Shown in pieces: positions 1 to 6,142 of a DNA stretch of 12,293 nt. The notes under the pieces are model-generated. The model made no database searches and was not told where the DNA came from. It saw nothing but the letters and a program-made list of their open reading frames with translations. Within the stretch, counting starts at the first letter, position 1. Each line of letters starts with the position of its first letter. The translations under genes and the position numbers were made by a program. The stretch is from Chloroflexota bacterium (GTDB taxonomy: Bacteria; Chloroflexota; Limnocylindria; Limnocylindrales; CSP1-4), in the NCBI GenBank assembly GCA_021815005.1, contig JAKAHL010000027.1, forward strand, positions 1 through 12,293. Direction: 5' to 3'.

Positions 1-147
1 GTCGCCACCGACGGCCTCGCCGGCATGCAGGAGTTCGCGGGCCACGCGACGGGGCTCTACTACACCACCGACGAGGCGCACGAGGGCTCGCAGGCGTTCC
101 TCGCCAAGCGCAAGCCCGCCTACCGCAAGTACCCTCGCCGTCCGTGA
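1..147 (+). CDS. menB: 1,4-dihydroxy-2-naphthoyl-CoA synthase, C-terminal end (partial)
   Basis: This is the last 48 codons of a gene that begins before the window. The frame is open from base 1 to the TGA at 145-147. The peptide reads [19 protein letters not shown], then [18 protein letters not shown] and ends KYPRRP. This is the characteristic C-terminus of MenB, where TDGQAGLQEFAG-type, EGxxAFLxKRKP-type and F/YPRRP endings are family hallmarks. MenB is a crotonase-fold enzyme that closes the second ring of o-succinylbenzoyl-CoA to give DHNA-CoA in menaquinone synthesis. Its TGA overlaps the GTG start of menA (GTGA, 144-147), so it belongs to the men operon that follows. The catalytic residues lie upstream and cannot be inspected. 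The identification rests on the tail and the context, and is strong. Confidence 0.9.
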   Translation, partial: VATDGLAGMQEFAGHATGLYYTTDEAHEGSQAFLAKRKPAYRKYPRRP

Positions 148-1088
148 GCACCTCGTCGCCGTCCTCGCCGTCTGCGCCGTCGGCCGCCCCCGCGACACGT
201 CCCCCGTTCGCGTCCATCTGGTGGCACGCCGCCCGCCCCAACACGCTGCCCGCGGCCCTGGCCGGGGTCATCGTGGGGCTCGGCGCGGGCTACGGCGTGG
301 ACGCGGCGTTCCGACCGGACACCGCGCTCGGCTGCGTGCTCGTGGCCCTGCTGCTCCAGGTGCTCGCCAACTTCGCGAACGACCTGTCGGACTTCCGCAA
401 GGGCGCCGACACGGACGCGCGCCAGGGCCCGATGCGCGTGGCCGCCGCTGGGCTCGTGTCCGAGCGCCAGCTGGAGGCGGCCATCGCGCTCACCATCGCC
501 GCCGCCGGCGCGGTGGGGCTCTGGCTGGCCTACGTCGGCGGGCCGGTCCTGGTTGGCCTGGGCGTCCTGGCGGTGGTCGCGGCGCTCGCCTACACGGGCG
601 GGCCGTGGCCGTACGGCTACAAGGGCATGGGCGAGGTGTTCGTGTTCGTGTTCTTCGGCCTGGTGGCCGTGGTGGGGACGGCGTACCTCCAGGCCGGGCG
701 CCTCGAGCCGGTGTTCTTCGCCGCGTCCGTGCCGGCGGGCGCCCTGATCACCGCGATCCTGGTGGTGAACAACCTGCGCGACATCCCGACCGACCGGGAG
801 GCTGGCAAGCGCACGATCGCGGTGATGATCGGGGAGCGGGCCACCCAGTGGGAGTGGCTCGCCTTCGTGGCCGCCGCGTTCCTGGTGCCGGTCGGCCTGG
901 CGCTCGCGGGCTGGTCGTGGGCCGTGCTGGCGACGCTGCTGGCGCTGCCGGCCGCGGCGCAGGTCTGGCGGACGGTTCGCGGCTTCACCGAGCGCCGCCA
1001 GCTCAACCTGGCCCTCAAGGGCACGGCGCGGCTGTCCCTGCTGGTGGCGGTGCTGTTCGCGCTCGGGCTGGCGGCCGGCCCGCGGTGA
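144..1088 (+). CDS. menA: 1,4-dihydroxy-2-naphthoate polyprenyltransferase MenA
   Basis: MenA is an integral membrane UbiA-family prenyltransferase. It attaches a polyprenyl chain to DHNA with loss of the carboxylate, giving demethylmenaquinone. The 314-residue protein carries both Asp-rich motifs of the family: [13 protein letters not shown] at residues 79-91 and [16 protein letters not shown] at 209-224. These bind Mg and prenyl diphosphate. About eight or nine hydrophobic segments are visible (for example 35-50, 61-78, 112-130, 135-150, 164-180, 191-208, 237-254, 257-272, 295-311). The first 20 residues are Ser/Pro/Ala-rich and probably disordered. The GTG at 144 overlaps the menB stop and the gene ends by overlapping menC (GTGA, 1085-1088), so translation is probably coupled. 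No strong Shine-Dalgarno is seen. Substrate specificity for DHNA rather than another aromatic acceptor is inferred from the men neighbours. Confidence 0.93.
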   Translation: MSTSSPSSPSAPSAAPATRPPFASIWWHAARPNTLPAALAGVIVGLGAGYGVDAAFRPDTALGCVLVALLLQVLANFANDLSDFRKGADTDARQGPMRVAAAGLVSERQLEAAIALTIAAAGAVGLWLAYVGGPVLVGLGVLAVVAALAYTGGPWPYGYKGMGEVFVFVFFGLVAVVGTAYLQAGRLEPVFFAASVPAGALITAILVVNNLRDIPTDREAGKRTIAVMIGERATQWEWLAFVAAAFLVPVGLALAGWSWAVLATLLALPAAAQVWRTVRGFTERRQLNLALKGTARLSLLVAVLFALGLAAGPR

Positions 1089-2260
1089 CAGTCCACCAGA
1101 TGGCGCCGCTGGCCGGGATCCACGTCCGCAAGGTGCGCGTGCCGTTCCTCCGGCCGTTCGCCACCGCGACGGGGATGTGGTTCGCCCGCGAGGCCTGGAT
1201 CATCCGCCTGGTGGCGGCCGACGGGCGCGAGGGCGTGGGCGAGGCCGTCCTCGAGCCCGCCGACGGCCAGGCCGCCGCCTCGGTCCTGGACTGGCTGGCG
1301 GAGGGCCTCTCGGCGGCCGATGCCAACGAGTGGCCGCAGGCCCAGCGGTCGCTCGAGGAGCACGGGTCGCCCGGGCGGGCGCTGCGCGCGGCGCTCGACA
1401 CCGCCTGGCTGGACCTCGGGGTGGCCGTCGGCGGCGTCGCGCCGTGGGCGCCGTCGGCACCGGGGCCGGGGGCCGCCGTCGGCGTCAACGCCACCTTGCC
1501 GCTGCTCGATGCGCGCGCGCTGGCCGAGGCCGCCGCGCAGGCCGTGGCCGTGGGCTTCCGGACGCTGAAGCTCAAGGCCGGTGCCGAGCGCGAGACCGAG
1601 GTGCTCGTGGACCGGGTCCGCGCGCTGCGGTCGGCGGTGGGGCCCGAGATCCGCCTCCGCCTCGATGTCAACGGCGCCTGGGACCTCGAGACGGCCACCG
1701 AGCGGCTCGAGGCCGTCGAGCGCTTCCGCCTCGAGTACGTGGAGCAGCCGCTGGCGGGCGACGACCCGGCGGCGCTGGCGGAGCTCCGCCGCCGGGTGGG
1801 CGTGCCGGTCGCCGCCGACGAGGCCGTGACGTCCGTGCGTGCCGTGCGCAAGCTGCTCGACGCCGACGCCGTGGACGTCCTGGTGGTCAAGCCCGTGCGC
1901 GTCGGCGGCCCGATCGTGACGGCCGAGATCGCCGCCCTGGCGGCGGAGCACGGCGTGCCCGTGGTGATCAGCACGCTGTTCGAGACCGGGGTCGGGATCG
2001 CGGCCGGGCTCGCCGCGGCGGCGGCGCTTCCCCCGGTGCGGGGCGCTCGGCTCGCGTCGCCGCCCGATCACGGTCTCGCGACTGCCGGCCTGCTGGAGCA
2101 CGACCTGCTGGCCGACGGCCTGGTGCTCGGCGGGGGCCGGCTGCGGACGCCCGCCGAGCCGGGCTCGGGACGCCTCGGGATCCGCCTGGACACGGCCGCG
2201 GTCGCGAGGTACGGCTCAGACCGGACGCAGTCGCCGACCTGGGAGGCGTGGGGCGCATGA
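1085..2260 (+). CDS. menC: o-succinylbenzoate synthase MenC (enolase superfamily)
   Basis: MenC dehydrates SHCHC to o-succinylbenzoate. It belongs to the muconate-lactonizing/enolase superfamily. With the GTG at 1085 the protein has 391 residues, slightly longer than the usual 320-375. An ATG at 1100 would give 386 residues. I chose GTG because it forms the same GTGA overlap with menA as the other junctions. Family residues are visible: the catalytic lysine pair in TLKLKAG (K162, K164), metal ligands D194 (LDVNGAW), E220 (YVEQPL) and D245 (AADEAV), and the second catalytic lysine K269 (VVKPVRVGG). The N-terminal capping domain covers roughly residues 10-135 and the TIM-like barrel about 135-350. 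The STLFETGVG segment at 296-304 is typical. The gene ends in an ATGA overlap with menE. N-succinylamino-acid racemase is the usual alternative in this family, but the men operon settles it. Confidence 0.92.
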   Translation: MTVHQMAPLAGIHVRKVRVPFLRPFATATGMWFAREAWIIRLVAADGREGVGEAVLEPADGQAAASVLDWLAEGLSAADANEWPQAQRSLEEHGSPGRALRAALDTAWLDLGVAVGGVAPWAPSAPGPGAAVGVNATLPLLDARALAEAAAQAVAVGFRTLKLKAGAERETEVLVDRVRALRSAVGPEIRLRLDVNGAWDLETATERLEAVERFRLEYVEQPLAGDDPAALAELRRRVGVPVAADEAVTSVRAVRKLLDADAVDVLVVKPVRVGGPIVTAEIAALAAEHGVPVVISTLFETGVGIAAGLAAAAALPPVRGARLASPPDHGLATAGLLEHDLLADGLVLGGGRLRTPAEPGSGRLGIRLDTAAVARYGSDRTQSPTWEAWGA

Positions 2261-4368
2261 GCGGCATCGGGGAGCGGGTCCGGGCCCTCGCGCAGACGCG
2301 CGGCGACGAGGCGGCCGTGCTCGACGGCGAGTCGCTGACAACGTGGGCCCAGCTCGACGCCCTGGCCGACGCGGCCGCGCTGGGCACGACGCCCGGTGCG
2401 GTCGTGCCGTTCGAGGCCCCGGCCTCGGCCGGGACCATCGCGCGGATCGTGGGCGTGCTGCGGGCGGGCGGCGTGGCCGCCCCGCTGGGGACGGGGCTGA
2501 CGTCCGGGGAGCGGGCGACGGCGCTCGATGTGCTCCGCGCCGACGAGCTGCCGGACGGCGTCAGCGTGGTCGTCCTGACGTCGGGGACGACGGGGCGGCC
2601 GAAGGGCGTGGCGCATTCCGAGGCGTCGCTCGGGGCGTCGGCCGCCGCCTGGCGCGCGGTCCTGCCGCCGGCCACGGGCTGGGTGCTCGCGCTCGGGCTC
2701 GCGCACGTGGCGGGGCTGGGCGTCCTGTGGCGGGCGGTCGCGGACGGCGTGCCGATCCGGATCGTCGCCGGGAACGACACGGCGGCGGTGCTCGAGGGCC
2801 TCAGCGATCCCGTGGCCTCGCACGTCTCGCTCGTGCCGACGCAGCTGGGGCGGCTGCTCGACCTGGCGGCCGGCAACCCGCCGCCGCACAACCTGCGGGC
2901 GGTCCTCCTCGGCGGCGGGAGCATCCCGGCGGCGCTGGTCCGGCGGGCGGTCGCGACGGGCTGGCCGGTCATGCCGACCTACGGCCTGTCCGAGATGGGC
3001 TCGGGCGTGACCGCGCTGGCGATCGCCGAGGCGGCCGCGGCCCCCGGCACGGCTGGCCGCCCGCTGCCGGGCGTCTCGCTCGAGATCGCGGACCCGGACG
3101 CCGACGGCGTGGGCGAGATCGTGGTCGCCGGGCCGTCCGCGTTCGCCGGGTACCTGGGCGGGGCACGGCGCACCGCCGGCCAGGCGTTCCGCACCGGCGA
3201 CCTCGGGCGGCTCGATCCGGACGGGCGCCTGGAGGTGGTGGACCGCAGGACGGACCGCATCGTGCGCGGCGGCGAGAACATCGCGCCGGCCGAGGTCGAG
3301 GCCGTGCTCGCCGCCCACCCGTCGGTCGCCGACGCGGGGGTGGTCGCCCGTCGCGACAGCGCGCTCGGCCACGTCCCGGTGGCGGCGATCGTGCTCCGCG
3401 ACCCTGGCGACGACCCCGGTGACGCCGCGCTGGCCGCCCACTGCCGCGCCCGCGTCGCGGGGTTCAAGGTGCCCGCGTCCTTCACCCGGCTCGACGTCCT
3501 GCCCCGCACCGCCTCCGGCAAGCTGCGACGGGTGGCGCTCCGGGCGCTGCTCGACGGGGCCGCGGAGGGCCAGCTCGAGCGCCCCGGCGGCGACCGCGTC
3601 GGCTGGCGGGTCACGGGTCACGGGCCGCGCCAGATGGTCCTCCTCCACGGGACGCTGTCCACGGCCCGCCAGCTGGACCGACTCGCGGCCCTGCTGGCGG
3701 CCGGGTGCGACGCGACCGTCCACGCACTGGACCGGCGGGGGAGCGGCACCGGCCGCCTGGCGAACCCGCGCCCGATCGACATCGCGGTGCACGTGGGCGA
3801 CCTGGTCGCCTACCTCGACGCGCGGGGGATCGCGCAGGCGCATCTGGTCGGCGTGAGCTTCGGTGGGGTGGTCGCGCTCGAGGTGGCGGCGCGCCGCCAA
3901 GAGCGAGTCGCGTCCGTCGTCGCGTACGAGCCGCCGTACGGCACGGTGGTCGCGGGCCACCCGGGCGCGGGCTTCCCGGACAGCACCGGCCTCGAGGAGC
4001 TCTACGCGCGGGGCGGGTCGCCGGCCGTCGCGGAGCGGTTCATGCGCCTGGTCGCCGGGGACGACGCGTGGGAGCGTCTCACCGAGCGCAGCCGGGACTT
4101 CCTTGCGACGCAGGGCGTGAGCGCGCTGGCCGACGGCGCGCTGATCGGGCTCGACCCGGCGGGGCTCGCCCGCGTCACCGTCCCGGCGCTGCTGCTCACG
4201 GGCGGCGCCAGCGACCCGTTCTACGCCCCTGTCGCCGACGAGCTCGCCCGGCGCATCCCCGGCGTCCTCCGCGCTACCCTCGACGGCCTCGCCCACACGG
4301 CGCCGATCGTCCGGCCGAACGGTGTGGCCGACGCCGTCGCCGCCTTCCTGGAGCCCATCGTCCCATGA
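2257..4368 (+). CDS. menE: MenE (OSB-CoA ligase) fused to an alpha/beta-hydrolase (MenH-like) domain
   Basis: This single 703-residue frame joins two enzymes. Residues 1 to about 435 are an acyl-adenylate-forming ligase: P-loop LTSGTTGRPKG (107-117), TYGLSEMG (241-248), RTGDLG (312-317), hinge DRRTDRIVRGGEN (329-341) and the C-terminal catalytic lysine K422 in PRTASGKLRR. In this operon it should make o-succinylbenzoyl-CoA (MenE). After a short linker, residues about 449-703 form an alpha/beta hydrolase: oxyanion VLLHG (461-465), nucleophile S534 in GVSFGG, acid D653 in GGASDPF and H680 in GLAHTAP. The position suggests MenH (SHCHC synthase). However, the Arg that follows GxSxGG in known MenH is Val538 here, so a thioesterase role is also possible. 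The ATG at 2257 overlaps the menC stop and has a GGGAGG Shine-Dalgarno at 2241-2246. No stop or frame break separates the halves. The ligase call is firm and the hydrolase activity is uncertain. Confidence 0.9.
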   Translation: MSGIGERVRALAQTRGDEAAVLDGESLTTWAQLDALADAAALGTTPGAVVPFEAPASAGTIARIVGVLRAGGVAAPLGTGLTSGERATALDVLRADELPDGVSVVVLTSGTTGRPKGVAHSEASLGASAAAWRAVLPPATGWVLALGLAHVAGLGVLWRAVADGVPIRIVAGNDTAAVLEGLSDPVASHVSLVPTQLGRLLDLAAGNPPPHNLRAVLLGGGSIPAALVRRAVATGWPVMPTYGLSEMGSGVTALAIAEAAAAPGTAGRPLPGVSLEIADPDADGVGEIVVAGPSAFAGYLGGARRTAGQAFRTGDLGRLDPDGRLEVVDRRTDRIVRGGENIAPAEVEAVLAAHPSVADAGVVARRDSALGHVPVAAIVLRDPGDDPGDAALAAHCRARVAGFKVPASFTRLDVLPRTASGKLRRVALRALLDGAAEGQLERPGGDRVGWRVTGHGPRQMVLLHGTLSTARQLDRLAALLAAGCDATVHALDRRGSGTGRLANPRPIDIAVHVGDLVAYLDARGIAQAHLVGVSFGGVVALEVAARRQERVASVVAYEPPYGTVVAGHPGAGFPDSTGLEELYARGGSPAVAERFMRLVAGDDAWERLTERSRDFLATQGVSALADGALIGLDPAGLARVTVPALLLTGGASDPFYAPVADELARRIPGVLRATLDGLAHTAPIVRPNGVADAVAAFLEPIVP

Positions 4369-5114
4369 CCGCCATCCCGCCCGACCACACGCCATCCGGC
4401 GCCTCAACCGGGGCCGGCAACGCCGCCGGCGCGGGCGAGGTCCGCGTCATGTTCGACCGCATCGCCGGCCAGTACGACCTGATGAACCTGCTCATCTCCG
4501 CGTTCCAGGAGCCGCGCTGGCGACGGCGCCTCGTGGACGCCGCGGGGCTGCGGGCCGGAGGGTCCGCGCTCGACGTGGCGTCCGGGACGGGCAAGGTGGC
4601 CGCGGACCTCCAGGCGCGCGTGGGCGCGGCCGGGCGGGTGCTGGGCGTGGACCTCTCGCCGGGGATGACAGCCGTCGCCCAGCGCCGGTATCAGCACCGT
4701 CCCGGCCTCGGCTATCTGGTGGGCAACGCGATGGACCTGCCCACCCGCGATGGCGAGTTCGACGCGGCGACCATCGCCTTCGGCATGCGCAACCTGCCGG
4801 ACTACCGCAGGGGCTTCGCCGAGATGGCGCGATCGGTCCGGCCCGGCGGGCGCGTTCTGTGCCTCGAGATCGCGCGGCCGCGGAGTCCGCTGGCGCGCTT
4901 CATGCGCTGGTGGTTCGACCGGATCGTCCCGCTCATCGGCTGGGTGGCGGGTCAGGGGCCCGCGTACGGATATCTGGTCCGGAGCGTCCAGGCCTACCCG
5001 TCACCCGAGCGCATCGCCGAGATCATGGCCGAGGCCGGACTCGTGGACGTGCGCTGGACCGGCCTCACCGGCGGCATCGTCACCCTGCACGAGGGGACCG
5101 TCCCGGAGCGGTAG
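4365..5114 (+). CDS. menG: Demethylmenaquinone C-methyltransferase (MenG/UbiE)
   Basis: This SAM-dependent methyltransferase makes the last step of the pathway, demethylmenaquinone to menaquinone. The 249-residue protein shows UbiE/COQ5 signatures. These are VRVMFDRIAGQYDLMN at 26-41, the SAM-binding ALDVASGTGK at 68-77, GVDLSPGM at 94-101, FGMRNLPD at 139-146, RPGGRVLCLEIARP at 159-172, YGYLVRSVQAYPSPERIAEI at 201-220 and the terminal GIVTLHEG at 237-244. The first 24 residues are a low-complexity Ala/Gly/Ser/Pro extension. The ATG overlaps the menE stop (ATGA, 4365-4368) and a GGAG at 4350-4353 lies 11 bases upstream. It is the last gene of the men operon; repeat-rich non-coding DNA follows its TAG. 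A ubiquinone role is unlikely given the men genes. Confidence 0.94.
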   Translation: MTAIPPDHTPSGASTGAGNAAGAGEVRVMFDRIAGQYDLMNLLISAFQEPRWRRRLVDAAGLRAGGSALDVASGTGKVAADLQARVGAAGRVLGVDLSPGMTAVAQRRYQHRPGLGYLVGNAMDLPTRDGEFDAATIAFGMRNLPDYRRGFAEMARSVRPGGRVLCLEIARPRSPLARFMRWWFDRIVPLIGWVAGQGPAYGYLVRSVQAYPSPERIAEIMAEAGLVDVRWTGLTGGIVTLHEGTVPER

Positions 5115-5140
5115 GGAAGCCCTCGGCGCGGGAGTCCCGC

Positions 5141-5196
5141 GGGGCGGATCCTCTCCGCCGGGCGCCGATTCCGGGCCGTTCGCGAATCGCGGAACG
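5141..5196 (+). repeat. Palindromic dispersed repeat, copy 1 (left pair, + orientation)
   Basis: This is the first of four copies of one repeat. The shared part is TTCCGGG, three variable bases (CCG here) and TTCGCGAATCGCGGAACG, at 5169-5196. Inside it CCGTTCGCGA and TCGCGGAACGG form an imperfect inverted repeat about a central A, so it can fold into a hairpin. Over a longer stretch, 5141-5193 aligns without gaps to 5403-5455 (copy 2, offset 262) with five mismatches. It starts 26 bases after the menG stop and immediately precedes the minisatellite. Confidence 0.85.
5143..5159 (+). terminator. Hairpin after menG, possible men operon terminator
   Basis: GGCGGA (5143-5148) pairs with TCCGCC (5154-5159) across a 5-base loop. 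A tight GCGGG/CCCGC hairpin (5128-5132 with 5136-5140) sits just before it. Both lie within 50 bases of the menG stop. No T-run follows, so this is not a classical intrinsic terminator, and the second hairpin is part of the longer repeat described next. Termination is an inference from position. Confidence 0.3.
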
Positions 5197-5213
5197 GCTC
5201 CAGCGGGCTTCTC

Positions 5214-5402
5214 TGGCCTCCCGCGGGCCGCGCTGGCCTCCCGCGGGCCACCGCGCTGGCCTCCCGCTGGCCTCCCGCGGGCCACCGCGCTGGCCTCCCG
5301 CTGGCCTCCCGCTTGCCTCCCGCTGGCCTCCCGCGGGCCACTGCGCCGGCCACCGCGCTGGCCTCCCGCTTGCCTCCCGCTTGCCTCCCGCTGGCCGCCC
5401 GC
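5214..5402 (+). repeat. 11/12-bp GC-rich minisatellite
   Basis: Twelve copies of an 11-base unit, TGGCCTCCCGC, begin at 5214, 5234, 5257, 5268, 5291, 5302, 5313, 5324, 5359, 5370, 5381 and 5392. Three have TTG in place of TGG and the last has a C-to-G change (TGGCCGCCCGC). Spacers of a second unit, GGGCCACCGCGC (12 bases) or variants, interrupt them. The two unit lengths (11 and 12) would shift frame repeatedly, so the array is not protein-coding, although it is accidentally open in several frames. It ends exactly where repeat copy 2 begins at 5403. Slipped-strand expansion is the likely origin. Confidence 0.9.
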
Positions 5403-5455
5403 TGGGCGAATCCTCTCCGCCGGAGGCCGAATCCGGGCCGTTCGCGAATCGCGGA
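5403..5455 (+). repeat. Palindromic dispersed repeat, copy 2 (left pair, + orientation)
   Basis: This is the second + orientation copy, matching 48 of 53 bases of 5141-5193 without gaps. The core TTCGCGAATCGCGGA is at 5441-5455. The right end of the palindrome (ACG in copy 1) is lost here, and two bases later the TAG stop of the - strand regulator gene is reached (5457-5459). Copies 1 and 2 flank the minisatellite precisely on both sides. Confidence 0.85.
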
Positions 5456-5456
5456 G

Positions 5457-5753
5457 CTAGCGCGGGGCTGGAGGGCGCCAGACGTCTGTGCCCGCCAGCC
5501 ACGCGGTGATCTGCCGCAAGGTGTTCGGATTGATCTGGTAGAGCGCGCCACGGCGGTCAAGCCGGTAGGGAAACGACCGTATGAGGCCGGCATCCTCGAG
5601 GAGACGGAGTTGTCGCGAGACGGCGGGTCGGCTGAGCCCGAGCTCCTGCGCGATCGTCGACGGTCGGCGCGGCTGGACGGCGAGCAGCGCGATGATGGCC
5701 CTGCGCGTCGAGTCGGCGAGGAGCGCGATCCCAGTTCCATTGCGTCGTGCCAT
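5457..5753 (-). CDS. ArsR-family winged-helix transcriptional regulator
   Basis: This small 98-residue DNA-binding protein is the only confident gene on the - strand. The sequence starts MARRNGTGIALLADSTRRAI, which matches the first helix of ArsR/SmtB regulators (a D-x-TRR-x-I pattern). A helix-turn-helix follows at about residues 36-58, with recognition helix LSRPAVSRQLRLLEDAGLI. A beta-wing (FPYRLDRRGALYQINPNTL) and a short C-terminal helix complete the domain. No Cys pair typical of metal sensing is present, so the signal is unknown. The ATG at 5751-5753 fits the domain start but has no Shine-Dalgarno. The sequence is less GC-biased than its neighbours. It is divergent from the ABC exporter genes, which it may repress. 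It lies between two inverted pairs of the same repeat, with one copy 1 base from its stop. Confidence 0.82.
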   Translation of the reverse strand: MARRNGTGIALLADSTRRAIIALLAVQPRRPSTIAQELGLSRPAVSRQLRLLEDAGLIRSFPYRLDRRGALYQINPNTLRQITAWLAGTDVWRPPAPR

Positions 5754-5821
5754 AAGCAGAGCATGACGATCGCGACTTATCTGCCGCCCACCTGCTCCTC
5801 CAGCCACCGCACGCCGCCAGG

Positions 5822-5858
5822 TTCGTTCCGCGATTCGCGAAGCACCCGGAACCCGCCC
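5822..5858 (-). repeat. Palindromic dispersed repeat, copy 3 (right pair, - orientation)
   Basis: The reverse complement carries the same core as copies 1 and 2: TTCCGGG, three variable bases (TGC), then TTCGCGAATCGCGGAACG, covering 5824-5851. The 37 bases 5822-5858 are identical to 5972-6008 (offset 150), and weaker similarity continues upstream to about 5806. This copy lies about 70 bases upstream of the ArsR-type gene's start, in the regulator/exporter divergent region, so it could overlap promoter or operator sequence. Confidence 0.87.
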
Positions 5859-5860
5859 GC

Positions 5861-5927
5861 GCCGGGGCGACGACCGCGCCGGAAGCCGCCCCCGCCGGGG
5901 CGACGACCGCGCCGGGGCGACGACCGC
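5861..5927 (+). repeat. 17-bp tandem array between repeat copies 3 and 4
   Basis: Three perfect units of GCCGGGGCGACGACCGC are found at 5861-5877, 5894-5910 and 5911-5927. A degenerate 16-base unit lies between the first two. The array sits between repeat copies 3 and 4, just as the 11/12-bp array sits between copies 1 and 2, but the unit is unrelated. It is non-coding by context. The remaining bases to 5970 are GC-rich with no recognisable signal. Confidence 0.8.
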
Positions 5928-5971
5928 GCAGGGCGGCGCTCGGCGGGCACACGGCGCCGCACGCAGCCCGA

Positions 5972-6008
5972 TTCGTTCCGCGATTCGCGAAGCACCCGGA
6001 ACCCGCCC
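5972..6008 (-). repeat. Palindromic dispersed repeat, copy 4 (right pair, - orientation)
   Basis: This is identical over 37 bases to 5822-5858, with the core on the - strand at 5974-6001. Copy 1 and copy 4 are the outermost members and form an inverted pair bounding 5169-6001, with the ArsR-type gene inside. After it, 6009-6142 contains only the hairpin and start-proximal signals of the ABC operon. Confidence 0.87.
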
Positions 6009-6049
6009 CGCCCGGGGGCGGCCGCCGACCTGAGGAGGGGTACGCCCTT

Positions 6050-6071
6050 GGCGGCCGGCTCCTGGGCCGCC
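6050..6071 (+). promoter_or_regulatory. Hairpin in the region upstream of the ABC exporter operon
   Basis: GGCGGCC (6050-6056) pairs perfectly with GGCCGCC (6065-6071) across an 8-base loop. It lies about 60 bases before the probable -10 element of the ABC operon. It could be an operator for a dimeric regulator, but in DNA this GC-rich such stems arise easily by chance. Confidence 0.25.
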
Positions 6072-6128
6072 GGCTCCGAGGGGCGCCGACACAGGCGCGA
6101 TGGGCAGGGGCCGGTCCGTGGCCTCCGG

Positions 6129-6134
6129 TAGGAT
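6129..6134 (+). promoter_or_regulatory. Probable -10 element TAGGAT of the ABC exporter operon
   Basis: TAGGAT matches the TANNNT form of a -10 hexamer and ends 8 bases before the ATG at 6143. That would place transcription start at or next to the start codon, giving a leaderless mRNA. No clear -35 is seen. The same arrangement recurs before three other genes in the window, which strengthens each case. A competing reading is that GGTAGGA acts as a weak Shine-Dalgarno. Confidence 0.45.
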
Positions 6135-6142
6135 GGCCGCCC

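Noticed and set aside
2068..4407. Long open frame on the - strand opposite menC, menE and the menG start
   Set aside because: It is Arg/Gly/Pro/Ala-rich with no domain motif and lies antisense to genes with intact catalytic residues. Such frames are expected in very GC-rich DNA.
5214..5402. CRISPR-like array
   Set aside because: Units are only 11-12 bases, mostly adjacent, with no unique spacers of 30 or more bases and no cas genes nearby.
5754..5823. Promoter of the ArsR-type gene
   Set aside because: On the - strand GATAAG about 20-25 bases before the ATG is a partial -10 match, but no acceptable -35 lies 15-18 bases upstream. The evidence is too weak to list as a feature.
5141..6008. Insertion sequence or transposon
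   Set aside because: There is no transposase or integrase frame inside, and no target-site duplication is evident outside the outer copies. The repeats may still be a non-autonomous element, which is kept as a finding.
5313..6131. Open frame on the + strand through the minisatellite and the repeat block
   Set aside because: It reads through tandem repeats, antisense to the ArsR-type gene and through inverted repeat copies. The protein is low complexity. The recurring FANRG peptide in several frames comes from the DNA repeat, not from a conserved protein.
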